Shown piece after piece: positions 1 to 6,370 of a stretch of DNA of 7,854 nt (the stretch's first letter is position 1; every line of letters starts with the position of its first letter). A program made the position numbers and the translations under genes. Source of the stretch: Patescibacteria group bacterium (lineage in GTDB: Bacteria; Patescibacteriota; Microgenomatia; Levybacterales; UBA12049); the NCBI GenBank assembly GCA_030917445.1, contig JAUPUR010000015.1:1-7854 (forward strand), in the 5' to 3' direction. Under the pieces are notes generated by a model. That model saw only the letters and a program-made list of their open reading frames with translations, did not search any database and was not told the origin of the DNA.

Positions 1-884
1 CAACACTTACACTGGGTGCAGATCCTGATATTGTTTCATACAACGGAAGTTCTACACTCATGTGGACTTCAACAAACACCACTTCTTGTACTGGTACCAA
101 TGGATGGACAGGAACGAAATCCCTCAGCGGCAATCAAAGTACTGGACCACTGACATCAGCAAAAACATATACACTAACATGTATCGGCCCTGGTGGATCA
201 ATTACTCAAACTACGACAGTTAACGTCATGTCACCTCCTACACTTACGCCTACTCCCACGCCGACACGTACTCCAACACCGACATCAACTCCTGTGCCAA
301 CGAATACACCTATGCCAACAGCTACCCCTGTCCCTCAGGCAACTCAATTTAATGTAACTGCTTTTATGCACGGCATCGGTAACTCTGGAGACAATGCCAA
401 TCCCAACTCCTTTACATTAAGCAACAAAAATCCCGTCAGACAACAAAGAAAAGCGGTTCTGGAGATATTTGATGCAAACAACAATCTCGTTCTCACTAAA
501 GAAGGAATTCTCAACTATTCTGCAACCGCAGGAAACTTTACCGGAATAATTAATGCAGGCACCACACTAACTGCAGGAGTTTATACTGTCAAAGTAAAAA
601 CGCCTCAGTATCTCAAGAAATTGTTCCCAGGCTTTGTTACAGTTACTCCAGGCCAAACAATTTCTCTTGCAACAGTAACCTTTGTTACGGGAGATGTTGT
701 AACAGATAATGCACTCAATATTCTTGATTACAATGTCATTGTTGGATGCTACAGTGATTTCGCACCTGCGATCTCATGCACTGCTCAACAAAAATTAGAC
801 GCAGATCTCACAGATGACGGTAAAGTAAATCAATTTGATTACAACCTTTTCCTCAGAGATTTAACAGTACAGAATGGTGAATAA
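1..884 (+). CDS. Secreted Ig-like / X-module / dockerin protein (5' end outside window)
   Basis: The frame is open from base 3 with no stop upstream, so the ATG at base 60 is internal and the gene is 5'-truncated by the window; 293 codons are visible. Domains in order: an Ig/PKD-like domain to about base 230, with a Cys pair (SSC.. and YTLTC) and the typical GPGGS..TTTVNV ending; a Thr/Pro-rich linker (231-335); a beta-rich X module (339-689) with motifs GIGNSGD and LSNKNP; and a C-terminal dockerin-like segment (690-866). The dockerin has two Ca-loop motifs: a degenerate first loop (GDVVTDNALNILD, Val where Asn/Asp is usual at position 3) and a good second loop (DLTDDGKVNQFD). Two Cys lie between the loops. 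The X-dockerin tail is homologous to the tail of the next gene. The protein is inferred to be extracellular, docking to a cohesin such as the one encoded at 4361-4960. The substrate or catalytic part, if any, lies outside the window. Confidence 0.88.
   Translation, partial: TLTLGADPDIVSYNGSSTLMWTSTNTTSCTGTNGWTGTKSLSGNQSTGPLTSAKTYTLTCIGPGGSITQTTTVNVMSPPTLTPTPTPTRTPTPTSTPVPTNTPMPTATPVPQATQFNVTAFMHGIGNSGDNANPNSFTLSNKNPVRQQRKAVLEIFDANNNLVLTKEGILNYSATAGNFTGIINAGTTLTAGVYTVKVKTPQYLKKLFPGFVTVTPGQTISLATVTFVTGDVVTDNALNILDYNVIVGCYSDFAPAISCTAQQKLDADLTDDGKVNQFDYNLFLRDLTVQNGE
339..866 (+). other. X-dockerin module, copy 1
   Basis: This is the C-terminal module of the first gene and is homologous to 3765-4286. 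Shared landmarks, in the same order, are GIG..GD, SNKNP, a Y/F-rich strand ending in (V/I)KVKT, PGQ or EGQ before the last strand, GDV...(L)(N/D)ILDY, C.SDF.PA(I/V)SC, and D(L)..DDGKVNQ.D. In this copy the first Ca-binding loop has lost its position-3 ligand. Confidence 0.8.
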
Positions 885-899
885 AAATAATTACACTCA

Positions 900-928
900 T
901 TGACACCTCTAACTCACATTGATACGCT
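900..928 (+). promoter_or_regulatory. Sigma70-type promoter for the large surface protein
   Basis: A perfect -35 box TTGACA (900-905) is followed by a 17-bp spacer and TACGCT (923-928), which keeps the three most important -10 bases (T1, A2, T6). The predicted transcription start is near 935, about 10 nt before the ATG at 945. The TTG that would extend the reading frame to base 900 is the first half of this -35 box, which argues against it as a start codon. Confidence 0.55.
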
Positions 929-944
929 AAATGTGTACAAATCT

Positions 945-3900
945 ATGAAAGATCTACCAAACATACTTGCTCTTCTTTTTCAAAAAAAAACACTCCTTTT
1001 AACTCTCATCACCCTTTCTCTTTTGACTTTTGTACTCAAAGGAAATCCTCAGATGGTTGAAAAAGCATATGCTGCAAATACAAATCTCACAGTTTGTACC
1101 TATAAAAGTGGAGCAGGACTCATCAATGCCAATGTCACAATATCTGGATACAGTACCGTTGCAACAGGCACAGATGGTTGCAACAATTACAACTTTGTCA
1201 GTGGAAAAAGTCTGACAATTACTGCAGCAGCAAGTAGTTATTACACTCAATCAAGAACAATCACCCTTACTTCAGCAACTCAACGTGAAAATTTCTACCT
1301 TCAAGCGGTCCCTCCCCCTGTTCAAAATACGAGTCTAACTGTTTGTACCTATAAAAGTGGAGCAGGACTTATCAATGCCAATGTCACTATTTCGGGATAC
1401 AATACCGTTGCAACAGGCACAGATGGTTGCAACAATTACACATTTAACCAGGGTAAATCCCTATCAATCACTTCTGCTGCTAGCGGTTACTATTCTCAAA
1501 CACGAAACGTCTCTCTCACCTCTACAACACAACGTGAAAATTTCTACCTTCAAGCGGTCCCTCCCCCTGTTCAAAATACAAATTTAACAGTTTGCATATA
1601 TAAAAACGGAGGAGGCTTGATAAGTGGAAATGTTACAATCAAAGATTATAATACTGTTGCGACAGGTTCAGATGGCTGCAATAGTTATGTCTTTACCCAA
1701 GGAAAAACACTTTCCATTACTGCAAAAGCAACCAACTATACGCAACTTCAAAGGAATGTAAAGTTAAGTTCTGCAACACAGCGTGAGAATTTCTATTTAA
1801 CCCCAAGTTGCTATTCTATATCAGGAGAGGTTTTTTATGATGCAAATCAAGATGGTTCAAAAGGCGGAACGACCTCAGAACCATTTGTATCTGGTGCAGG
1901 TGTAACACTTTCTGGAGGGTATTCTGCAACGACAGATTCAGTAGGTAAATACAAATTTTCATGTGTCGCTCCAGGGAGTAGAACCCTCAAAGCAAATAAA
2001 ACCAGCTATACTGGTTTTTCAGGTTCAGTAAATATTACTCAAAATGTTTCAAGTCTGAGACTTCCCCTAAGAAAAACAGTCGTCACCCCTAGTGAATATA
2101 TTCTTACTGTCAAAACGCTTGCTGCAACAGGTCAGTCTGCACCAATTTCAGGAGCATCTGTTTATGTTTGTCCAACTGTTGTAACCGGTACAGGCGCTGG
2201 TGTTTGTCCAAGTGGAGAAACAGACAGCTCAGGAATAGCAAGAATAAAACTCAGTGCTGCAGTTACAAGTGTAAGCCTCACTATCTCAGGAAGAAAAGGC
2301 TCTCTCAGTGGTGAAGTCGAACTTGCAAAAGGGACAACACTTCCAAGAACTGTGACAATGACACTTCAAGCTCCAAAAGAAGATTTCAAAATAACAGGAA
2401 AAGTAACTAATATAGCAGGAACAGCAATAACAAGTGCAACAATTAAGGCGACAAATGTCTCAACAGGAAGAATTTTTTCCACAAGCTCACTAAGTACTGG
2501 AATTCTTGGTTCTTATACGCTTAATATAACTGAAAAAGGCACTTATTCACTTGAAGCAATTACTTCTGCACCCAATTATCAAGGCTCACGGTCTCTTCCA
2601 AATATTGTTTTCAATGATACTTCCCCACTATCAGTGACACGCAATTTCACACTGTCTGCAGCCACTGGAAAGTTTGTCATCAAAGGAACAATTACCGAAG
2701 CTAAAACAGGCAAAGTTGTCAGTGGTGCAGGAATACATCTCCATAATAAAACAAAAAACAGCTATATTGTTGCATCAAGTAACACGAGTGGGAAATATGC
2801 GGTCTTTACAGATGAAGAAGGAACATATGAGCTTGAAGTCACCCCTGGACAAAGTACACAACTTCAGGGTGCATTTTCTCGACCAGACTTTGTCTTCAAC
2901 AATTCAAGTGCAAAGGAATTATCACGAAATATCACACTCCAACCCAAAGTAGTATCAACGACCCCGTCCCCGTGCGTTGCCAACAGTAGTCTCTGTATTA
3001 CCCCTTCGGTTTCAAAACAAGTGAAAGGAAAAATTATCAATAGTAATAACTCACTCTACAAAGGAACCTTTGCCATAAGCTTAAGGAATACAAGAACAGG
3101 CACAACTGCAAATCGAACAACTTCCAATGGAACTTTCGTATTTGACAATCTCAGTAGTACAAAAGAAACATATACTCTTACTGCCACACCCCAAGACAAC
3201 TCAGTCATATCCTCTGCCAATCCTTTAACTGTAACCGTTGATGCAGGACAAACTTATGCAGCAACATTCACTGTATCAACATCATCAACAGAGCCTGAAC
3301 CATCTCAGACTGAAGAAAACCCAGGCATAACTCCTGTAGTCACATCCAGTCCAAGTATCACAAATTCACCAACTCCTTCTTGTTACACTATTTATGGAGA
3401 TGTATTCCTTGATGCAAATGGAAATGGACTAAAAGACGGTGGCTCAAATGAACCTTGGATAAAAGATGCTCAAGTATCGCTCACAGGCGTAACCTCATCT
3501 CAAACAACGACAGAGACAGGTGATTTCCGCTTTAACTGTGTCACTGGAAACAACCTAACACTCAGCTTTACAAAAAGTGGTATTCAAACTCTCCAAAAAA
3601 CAGTAAATGCTTCAACTACAACTTCTTCGATAAGAATTGCAATGAAGCCAATGACTATTTCTACACCTACAGCAACTCCCACTGTTATTACTGCTACTCA
3701 GATCCCAACTGGTACTACCAACCCTACTCCCAGTACTAGTACTACTCCTGTTATCCCAAATAATAAAGCAACACTTAATTTGCAAATTGGATTACAAGGA
3801 ATTGGAAGTATTGGTGATACAGCGTCGCCTGAACTCTCAACATTCAGCAATAAAAATCCATTCACCATAAAAAGAGATCTAACTGTTAATCTCTTCAACA

Positions 3901-4307
3901 CCGACAACATACAAGTACAAGAACTTAAAGGAAATATCACATATAATTCAGACTTAGGATTATTTACTGGAACTATCGAAACAGAACCACTTACATCAGG
4001 TTTTTATCGTATCAAAGTAAAAACAGGACAAAATCTTAGCAGAGAATACTTACTTATCTTTTCATTGCGAGAAGGACAATCGACCCAACTCCCCCCTTTA
4101 ACGGTCATTGCGGGTGATGTAAATGATGACAATGTCTTAGATATCCTTGATTATCACCTCATAGCCGAATGTGTGAGCGATTTCAGACCTGCGGTATCTT
4201 GTAAAGAAGGATATTCTCTAAAAGCTGATTTAAATGATGATGGAAAAGTTAATCAAGTCGACCTTAACTTAATTTTACGAAATTTTTATTTTAGAAGAGG
4301 TGATTAA
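945..4307 (+). CDS. Large multi-domain secreted surface protein with C-terminal X-module and dockerin
   Basis: The protein has 1120 residues from the ATG at 945. That start is preferred over an in-frame TTG at 900 because the TTG lies in a TTGACA box and the ATG gives a normal signal peptide. Residues 16-31 are hydrophobic, followed by an AYA-A cleavage-like site near residue 43. Domains: three 83-residue tandem repeats (45-288), each with a Cys pair 28 residues apart; an SdrD-B-like domain (289-378, DANQDGSKGG); Ig or carboxypeptidase-regulatory-like domains at about 384-475, 480-570, 576-667 and 692-776, the second and third being diverged duplicates; a Thr/Pro/Ser linker (778-811); a second SdrD-B-like domain (813-902, DANGNGLKDGG); a second linker (906-938); the X module (941-1055); and a dockerin (1057-1114) with two intact Ca loops, GDVNDDNVLDILD and DLNDDGKVNQVD. 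No catalytic domain is visible, so a structural or adhesive role is inferred. It follows one dockerin gene and precedes a cohesin gene on the same strand. Confidence 0.9.
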   Translation: MKDLPNILALLFQKKTLLLTLITLSLLTFVLKGNPQMVEKAYAANTNLTVCTYKSGAGLINANVTISGYSTVATGTDGCNNYNFVSGKSLTITAAASSYYTQSRTITLTSATQRENFYLQAVPPPVQNTSLTVCTYKSGAGLINANVTISGYNTVATGTDGCNNYTFNQGKSLSITSAASGYYSQTRNVSLTSTTQRENFYLQAVPPPVQNTNLTVCIYKNGGGLISGNVTIKDYNTVATGSDGCNSYVFTQGKTLSITAKATNYTQLQRNVKLSSATQRENFYLTPSCYSISGEVFYDANQDGSKGGTTSEPFVSGAGVTLSGGYSATTDSVGKYKFSCVAPGSRTLKANKTSYTGFSGSVNITQNVSSLRLPLRKTVVTPSEYILTVKTLAATGQSAPISGASVYVCPTVVTGTGAGVCPSGETDSSGIARIKLSAAVTSVSLTISGRKGSLSGEVELAKGTTLPRTVTMTLQAPKEDFKITGKVTNIAGTAITSATIKATNVSTGRIFSTSSLSTGILGSYTLNITEKGTYSLEAITSAPNYQGSRSLPNIVFNDTSPLSVTRNFTLSAATGKFVIKGTITEAKTGKVVSGAGIHLHNKTKNSYIVASSNTSGKYAVFTDEEGTYELEVTPGQSTQLQGAFSRPDFVFNNSSAKELSRNITLQPKVVSTTPSPCVANSSLCITPSVSKQVKGKIINSNNSLYKGTFAISLRNTRTGTTANRTTSNGTFVFDNLSSTKETYTLTATPQDNSVISSANPLTVTVDAGQTYAATFTVSTSSTEPEPSQTEENPGITPVVTSSPSITNSPTPSCYTIYGDVFLDANGNGLKDGGSNEPWIKDAQVSLTGVTSSQTTTETGDFRFNCVTGNNLTLSFTKSGIQTLQKTVNASTTTSSIRIAMKPMTISTPTATPTVITATQIPTGTTNPTPSTSTTPVIPNNKATLNLQIGLQGIGSIGDTASPELSTFSNKNPFTIKRDLTVNLFNTDNIQVQELKGNITYNSDLGLFTGTIETEPLTSGFYRIKVKTGQNLSREYLLIFSLREGQSTQLPPLTVIAGDVNDDNVLDILDYHLIAECVSDFRPAVSCKEGYSLKADLNDDGKVNQVDLNLILRNFYFRRGD
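1077..1808 (+). repeat. Three tandem 249-bp domain repeats inside the large surface protein
   Basis: Copies start at 1077, 1326 and 1575, an exact 249-bp (83-codon) period; the third ends near 1808. Each encodes a beta-sandwich-like unit opening NT(N/S)LTVC(T/I)YK, with TVATG(T/S)DGCN in the middle and TQRENFYL at the end. The fold resembles PEGA or carboxypeptidase-regulatory domains. Copies 1 and 2 share near-identical flanks around a diverged centre; copy 3 is more diverged throughout and lacks the QAVPPPVQ connector. Confidence 0.92.
3765..4286 (+). other. X-dockerin module, copy 2
   Basis: This is the C-terminal module of the large surface protein, homologous to 339-866. Both Ca-binding loops carry the expected acidic or Asn ligands at positions 1, 3, 5 and 12. 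A Cys pair (C.SDFRPAVSC) lies between the loops, a possible disulfide. The layout recalls the X-module plus dockerin tandem of cellulosome scaffoldins; sequence homology to those X modules is not claimed. Confidence 0.8.
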
Positions 4308-4315
4308 GTTAGCTC

Positions 4316-4345
4316 TTGCAAAGCCATCAAAAACCCTTCTATAAT
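4316..4345 (+). promoter_or_regulatory. Sigma70-type promoter for the cohesin gene
   Basis: TTGCAA (4316-4321, four of six matches to the -35 consensus) is followed by an 18-bp spacer and a perfect TATAAT (4340-4345). The predicted start is near 4352, giving a leader of about 9 nt before the ATG at 4361 and no room for a Shine-Dalgarno helix. The alternative TTG start codon at 4316 coincides with the -35 box. Confidence 0.65.
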
Positions 4346-4360
4346 AAATTCAGATACCGT

Positions 4361-4960
4361 ATGTCTAAAAAAACTCTCGCACTTATACTTGTACTTCTTG
4401 GTCTAACAATTGTTCTTGTAGTGATTGCCGTTATGACACGTACTCCAAAGACAACCCCAGCAATGCCAGACTCTACCACTGTTGAGACTACAGGCACTCC
4501 AACTCCTATTGTTGGCAATACTGTTCTTTCAATGACTCCCAACCCCGTCACAGCAGCTCAGACTGGTTCAGCAGCTGCAACTGCGGAAGTCCTCATCAAT
4601 ACCAATGGAGATCTTGTAACAGCTGTACAACTTGAAATTGCATATGATCCCAAAGTACTTACCAATATGCGAATCAGTCCTGGCTCATTTTTCTCAACTC
4701 CAAATGTTCTCCCAGTTGGTGGTGTCAATGCCTCTACTGGTCGTATAACGTTTATGCTCGTACCAAGTAATATTCGTGAAGCAAAAACTGGTGAAGGCAC
4801 CGTTGCAACACTCACATTCACTCCCAACTCATCATCTGGAGCCACATCAACGGAGATAACAATTCTTGAAAAATCTCTTGTATCTGCACGAGGACTAACA
4901 CAATCAGTTCTTAAATCATCCAGTGGGACAACTGTCACCCTTCCTACATCTGCTCAATAA
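4361..4960 (+). CDS. Membrane-anchored cohesin-domain protein
   Basis: The protein has 199 residues from the ATG at 4361; the in-frame TTG at 4316 is rejected as part of the promoter. The N-terminus MSKK plus a hydrophobic segment (residues 5-24) followed by Arg/Lys predicts a single membrane helix with the N-terminus inside. A Thr/Pro-rich stalk (26-52) leads to a cohesin-type domain (about 53-195). Its hallmarks are a short-strand start (VLSMTPNPVTA), the NTNGDLVTAVQLEIAYDPK stretch typical of the family's early strands, SPGSFF, GRITFMLVP and GTVATLTF. There is no C-terminal extension, SLH domain or sorting signal. Cohesins bind dockerins in a calcium-dependent way. With two dockerin genes directly upstream, this protein is inferred to hold those secreted proteins at the cell surface. 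The partnership is inferred from position, not shown. It converges with folC across a 6-bp gap. Confidence 0.85.
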   Translation: MSKKTLALILVLLGLTIVLVVIAVMTRTPKTTPAMPDSTTVETTGTPTPIVGNTVLSMTPNPVTAAQTGSAAATAEVLINTNGDLVTAVQLEIAYDPKVLTNMRISPGSFFSTPNVLPVGGVNASTGRITFMLVPSNIREAKTGEGTVATLTFTPNSSSGATSTEITILEKSLVSARGLTQSVLKSSSGTTVTLPTSAQ

Positions 4961-4966
4961 TATCGC

Positions 4967-6304
4967 TTATTCTTTGAAATAAGTCCGGGCTTCTCCCACT
5001 AAATAAAGTGATCCTGTAAAAATCACCAACGTATCCTCTTTTAATTTATCTTTCGCTATTTGCACCGCCTCTGGGACAGAATCTGTTATAACGATGTTTT
5101 TTCTATATCCTTTTTTCTTAAAGACAGATTCAATAACCTGAGGCTCAATTGCTGCAAGATAGTCAGTGTCAGTTGGTGTTGAGAATTTTGTGAGAATAAC
5201 TTCATCAGCAAGCGGTATAATATTTTCAATCATTACTTCGATCTCTTTCTGTTTTTTAAAAGATAAAATAAAAACCTTTTTAGTATTTTTATAATACTCT
5301 CGAAGTGATGTTAAAAAACCATTCATTTTCGCTTGATTGTGTGCTCCATCTAAAATAACATTTTTATTGATAATCTCAAATCTCCCTGGAAAATATGAAT
5401 TTGCCAGAGCAAACCGCACATTTTCTCCACTGACGACAAAATTTTCAAGCTGTGAGACTGCCTCAATCGCAAGAGTCGCATTATCGATCTGAAATAGTCC
5501 AGGCAATGAAACTTCAATATTATCTGATCGAATTTTCCCATGTGTCCATGAAAAAATAGATCCATTATTATTTGAACTGACAATTTCATAGTCAAAGTCC
5601 TTACCCAAAAAAGAAGATGTTATTTTTTTTGAATGAACTGCATCTGTAATAATTCTCTGCAGTGTTGGTTGTGTAACACCAGTCACAAGATGCATCCCCT
5701 CTGAGATAAAGGAAACCGCCTCTGTAGCAATTAACTCAACAGTAGATCCTAGAATGGCAGTGTGATCAAGAGAGATATTTGTGAGAACCCCAACAAGAGG
5801 AGTTAATACATTTGTTGCATCAAATCTGCCTTCAAGTCCAACTTCAACCACAGCAATATCTATTTTTGCTCGCTGAAATGACAAAAATGCGCAGGCAATG
5901 AGAACCTCAAAATATGAAGGTGCACCAATTTTACTTTTACGCATCTTTTCAACAACTGGCTCAATCTCTTGTAGATACTGTACAAATTCACCGTCTGTTA
6001 ATACTTCACCATCAATAAAAATGCGCTCACTGACTTTTTCAAGATGTGGTGAGATCGTCAAACCTGTTTTATATCCTGCTTCTTTGAGAATTTGAGAGAT
6101 GAAATACGCTGTAGAACCTTTACCCGATGTTCCACTGACATGTATGGACGGATAACTTTTATGTGGATTTCCGAGATGCTCAAGAAGTATTCTCATTCGC
6201 TCAAGTGGATCAATCAATATGCTATCAGCCTCAATTCGAGCAAAAGTTGTCGGTCTAATAAGTGAGTAAAGAAAAAGCTCTGCTTCTTTAAATGTCTTAA
6301 TCAT
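4967..6304 (-). CDS. folC: FolC-like Mur ligase family protein (folylpolyglutamate/dihydrofolate synthase family)
   Basis: The protein has 445 residues, close to the family's usual length. Family enzymes use ATP to add glutamate to dihydropteroate or folates in the cytoplasm. Motifs: P-loop HVSGTSGKGST (55-65), TISPHLEKVSERI (83-95), EVGLEGRFDATN (154-165; a Gly is usual where Glu158 stands), TNISLDHTAILG (175-186), FPGRFEII (305-312), DGAHN (319-323) in the C-terminal domain, and TGSLYLVGEAR (430-440). An oddity is that the segment usually reading IA.EKAGI, which carries the carbamylated lysine, reads IATEAVSFI here (192-200), so the lysine is Ala. The start at 6304 is fixed by a TATAAT box ending 6 nt upstream. 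The fold assignment is secure, but the exact substrate is uncertain given the lysine change and the absence of other folate genes in the window. Confidence 0.87.
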   Translation of the reverse strand: MIKTFKEAELFLYSLIRPTTFARIEADSILIDPLERMRILLEHLGNPHKSYPSIHVSGTSGKGSTAYFISQILKEAGYKTGLTISPHLEKVSERIFIDGEVLTDGEFVQYLQEIEPVVEKMRKSKIGAPSYFEVLIACAFLSFQRAKIDIAVVEVGLEGRFDATNVLTPLVGVLTNISLDHTAILGSTVELIATEAVSFISEGMHLVTGVTQPTLQRIITDAVHSKKITSSFLGKDFDYEIVSSNNNGSIFSWTHGKIRSDNIEVSLPGLFQIDNATLAIEAVSQLENFVVSGENVRFALANSYFPGRFEIINKNVILDGAHNQAKMNGFLTSLREYYKNTKKVFILSFKKQKEIEVMIENIIPLADEVILTKFSTPTDTDYLAAIEPQVIESVFKKKGYRKNIVITDSVPEAVQIAKDKLKEDTLVIFTGSLYLVGEARTYFKE

Positions 6305-6310
6305 GAGGCG

Positions 6311-6316
6311 ATTATA
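6311..6316 (-). promoter_or_regulatory. Leaderless -10 box of the folC-like gene
   Basis: Read on the - strand, a perfect TATAAT is followed by six bases (CGCCTC) and then the ATG at 6304. A start seven bases after the box would fall on the A of the ATG, which predicts a leaderless mRNA. No good -35 box is seen; the region upstream is T-rich. Confidence 0.7.
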
Positions 6317-6355
6317 CTATAGTAAAAAAATAAAAAAACACCCTCATTATTTTAC

Positions 6356-6364
6356 TGATATAAT
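6356..6364 (+). promoter_or_regulatory. Extended -10 promoter of the MurF-like gene (leaderless)
   Basis: TGATATAAT is a perfect extended -10 element (TGn plus TATAAT). Six bases (AAATAC) separate it from the ATG at 6371, so the predicted transcription start is the A of the start codon. The -35 region is weak (AAAACA at 6335-6340, 18-bp spacing), as is common with extended -10 promoters. It lies 42 bp from the divergent folC box. Confidence 0.72.
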
Positions 6365-6370
6365 AAATAC

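Noticed and set aside
231..335. Thr/Pro repeat DNA as a separate microsatellite element
   Set aside because: It encodes the TPTPT-type linker between the Ig-like and X modules; the codons vary, so it is a protein linker rather than a simple-sequence repeat.
900..944. TTG-initiated 15-codon extension of the large surface protein
   Set aside because: The TTG is part of a perfect TTGACA -35 box with a matching -10 box, and the extension puts a polar stretch ahead of an otherwise normal signal peptide.
1092..1579. Near-identical 50-100 bp direct repeats as a possible CRISPR array or mobile element ends
   Set aside because: They are in-frame coding repeats at an exact 249-bp period within protein domains, with no spacer structure or terminal inverted repeats.
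1030..1587. Alternative + strand frames (61 and 76 codons) in the repeat region
   Set aside because: They resemble each other only because the underlying DNA is repeated; the main frame carries the signal peptide and conserved domains.
4316..4360. TTG-initiated 15-codon extension of the cohesin protein
   Set aside because: It overlaps a TTGCAA -35 box and contains the TATAAT -10 box; the ATG at 4361 starts a typical MSKK membrane anchor.
4558..4938. 126-codon open frame on the - strand inside the cohesin gene
   Set aside because: It lies wholly opposite a recognisable cohesin domain, shows no domain features and has no promoter; the same applies to the other opposite-strand frames in the surface and Mur-ligase genes.
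4966..4983. Inverted repeat CTTATT/AATAAG between the convergent cohesin and folC genes as a bidirectional terminator
   Set aside because: The stem is only 6 bp and almost all A/T with a 6-nt loop and no T-tract, so it is too weak to support.
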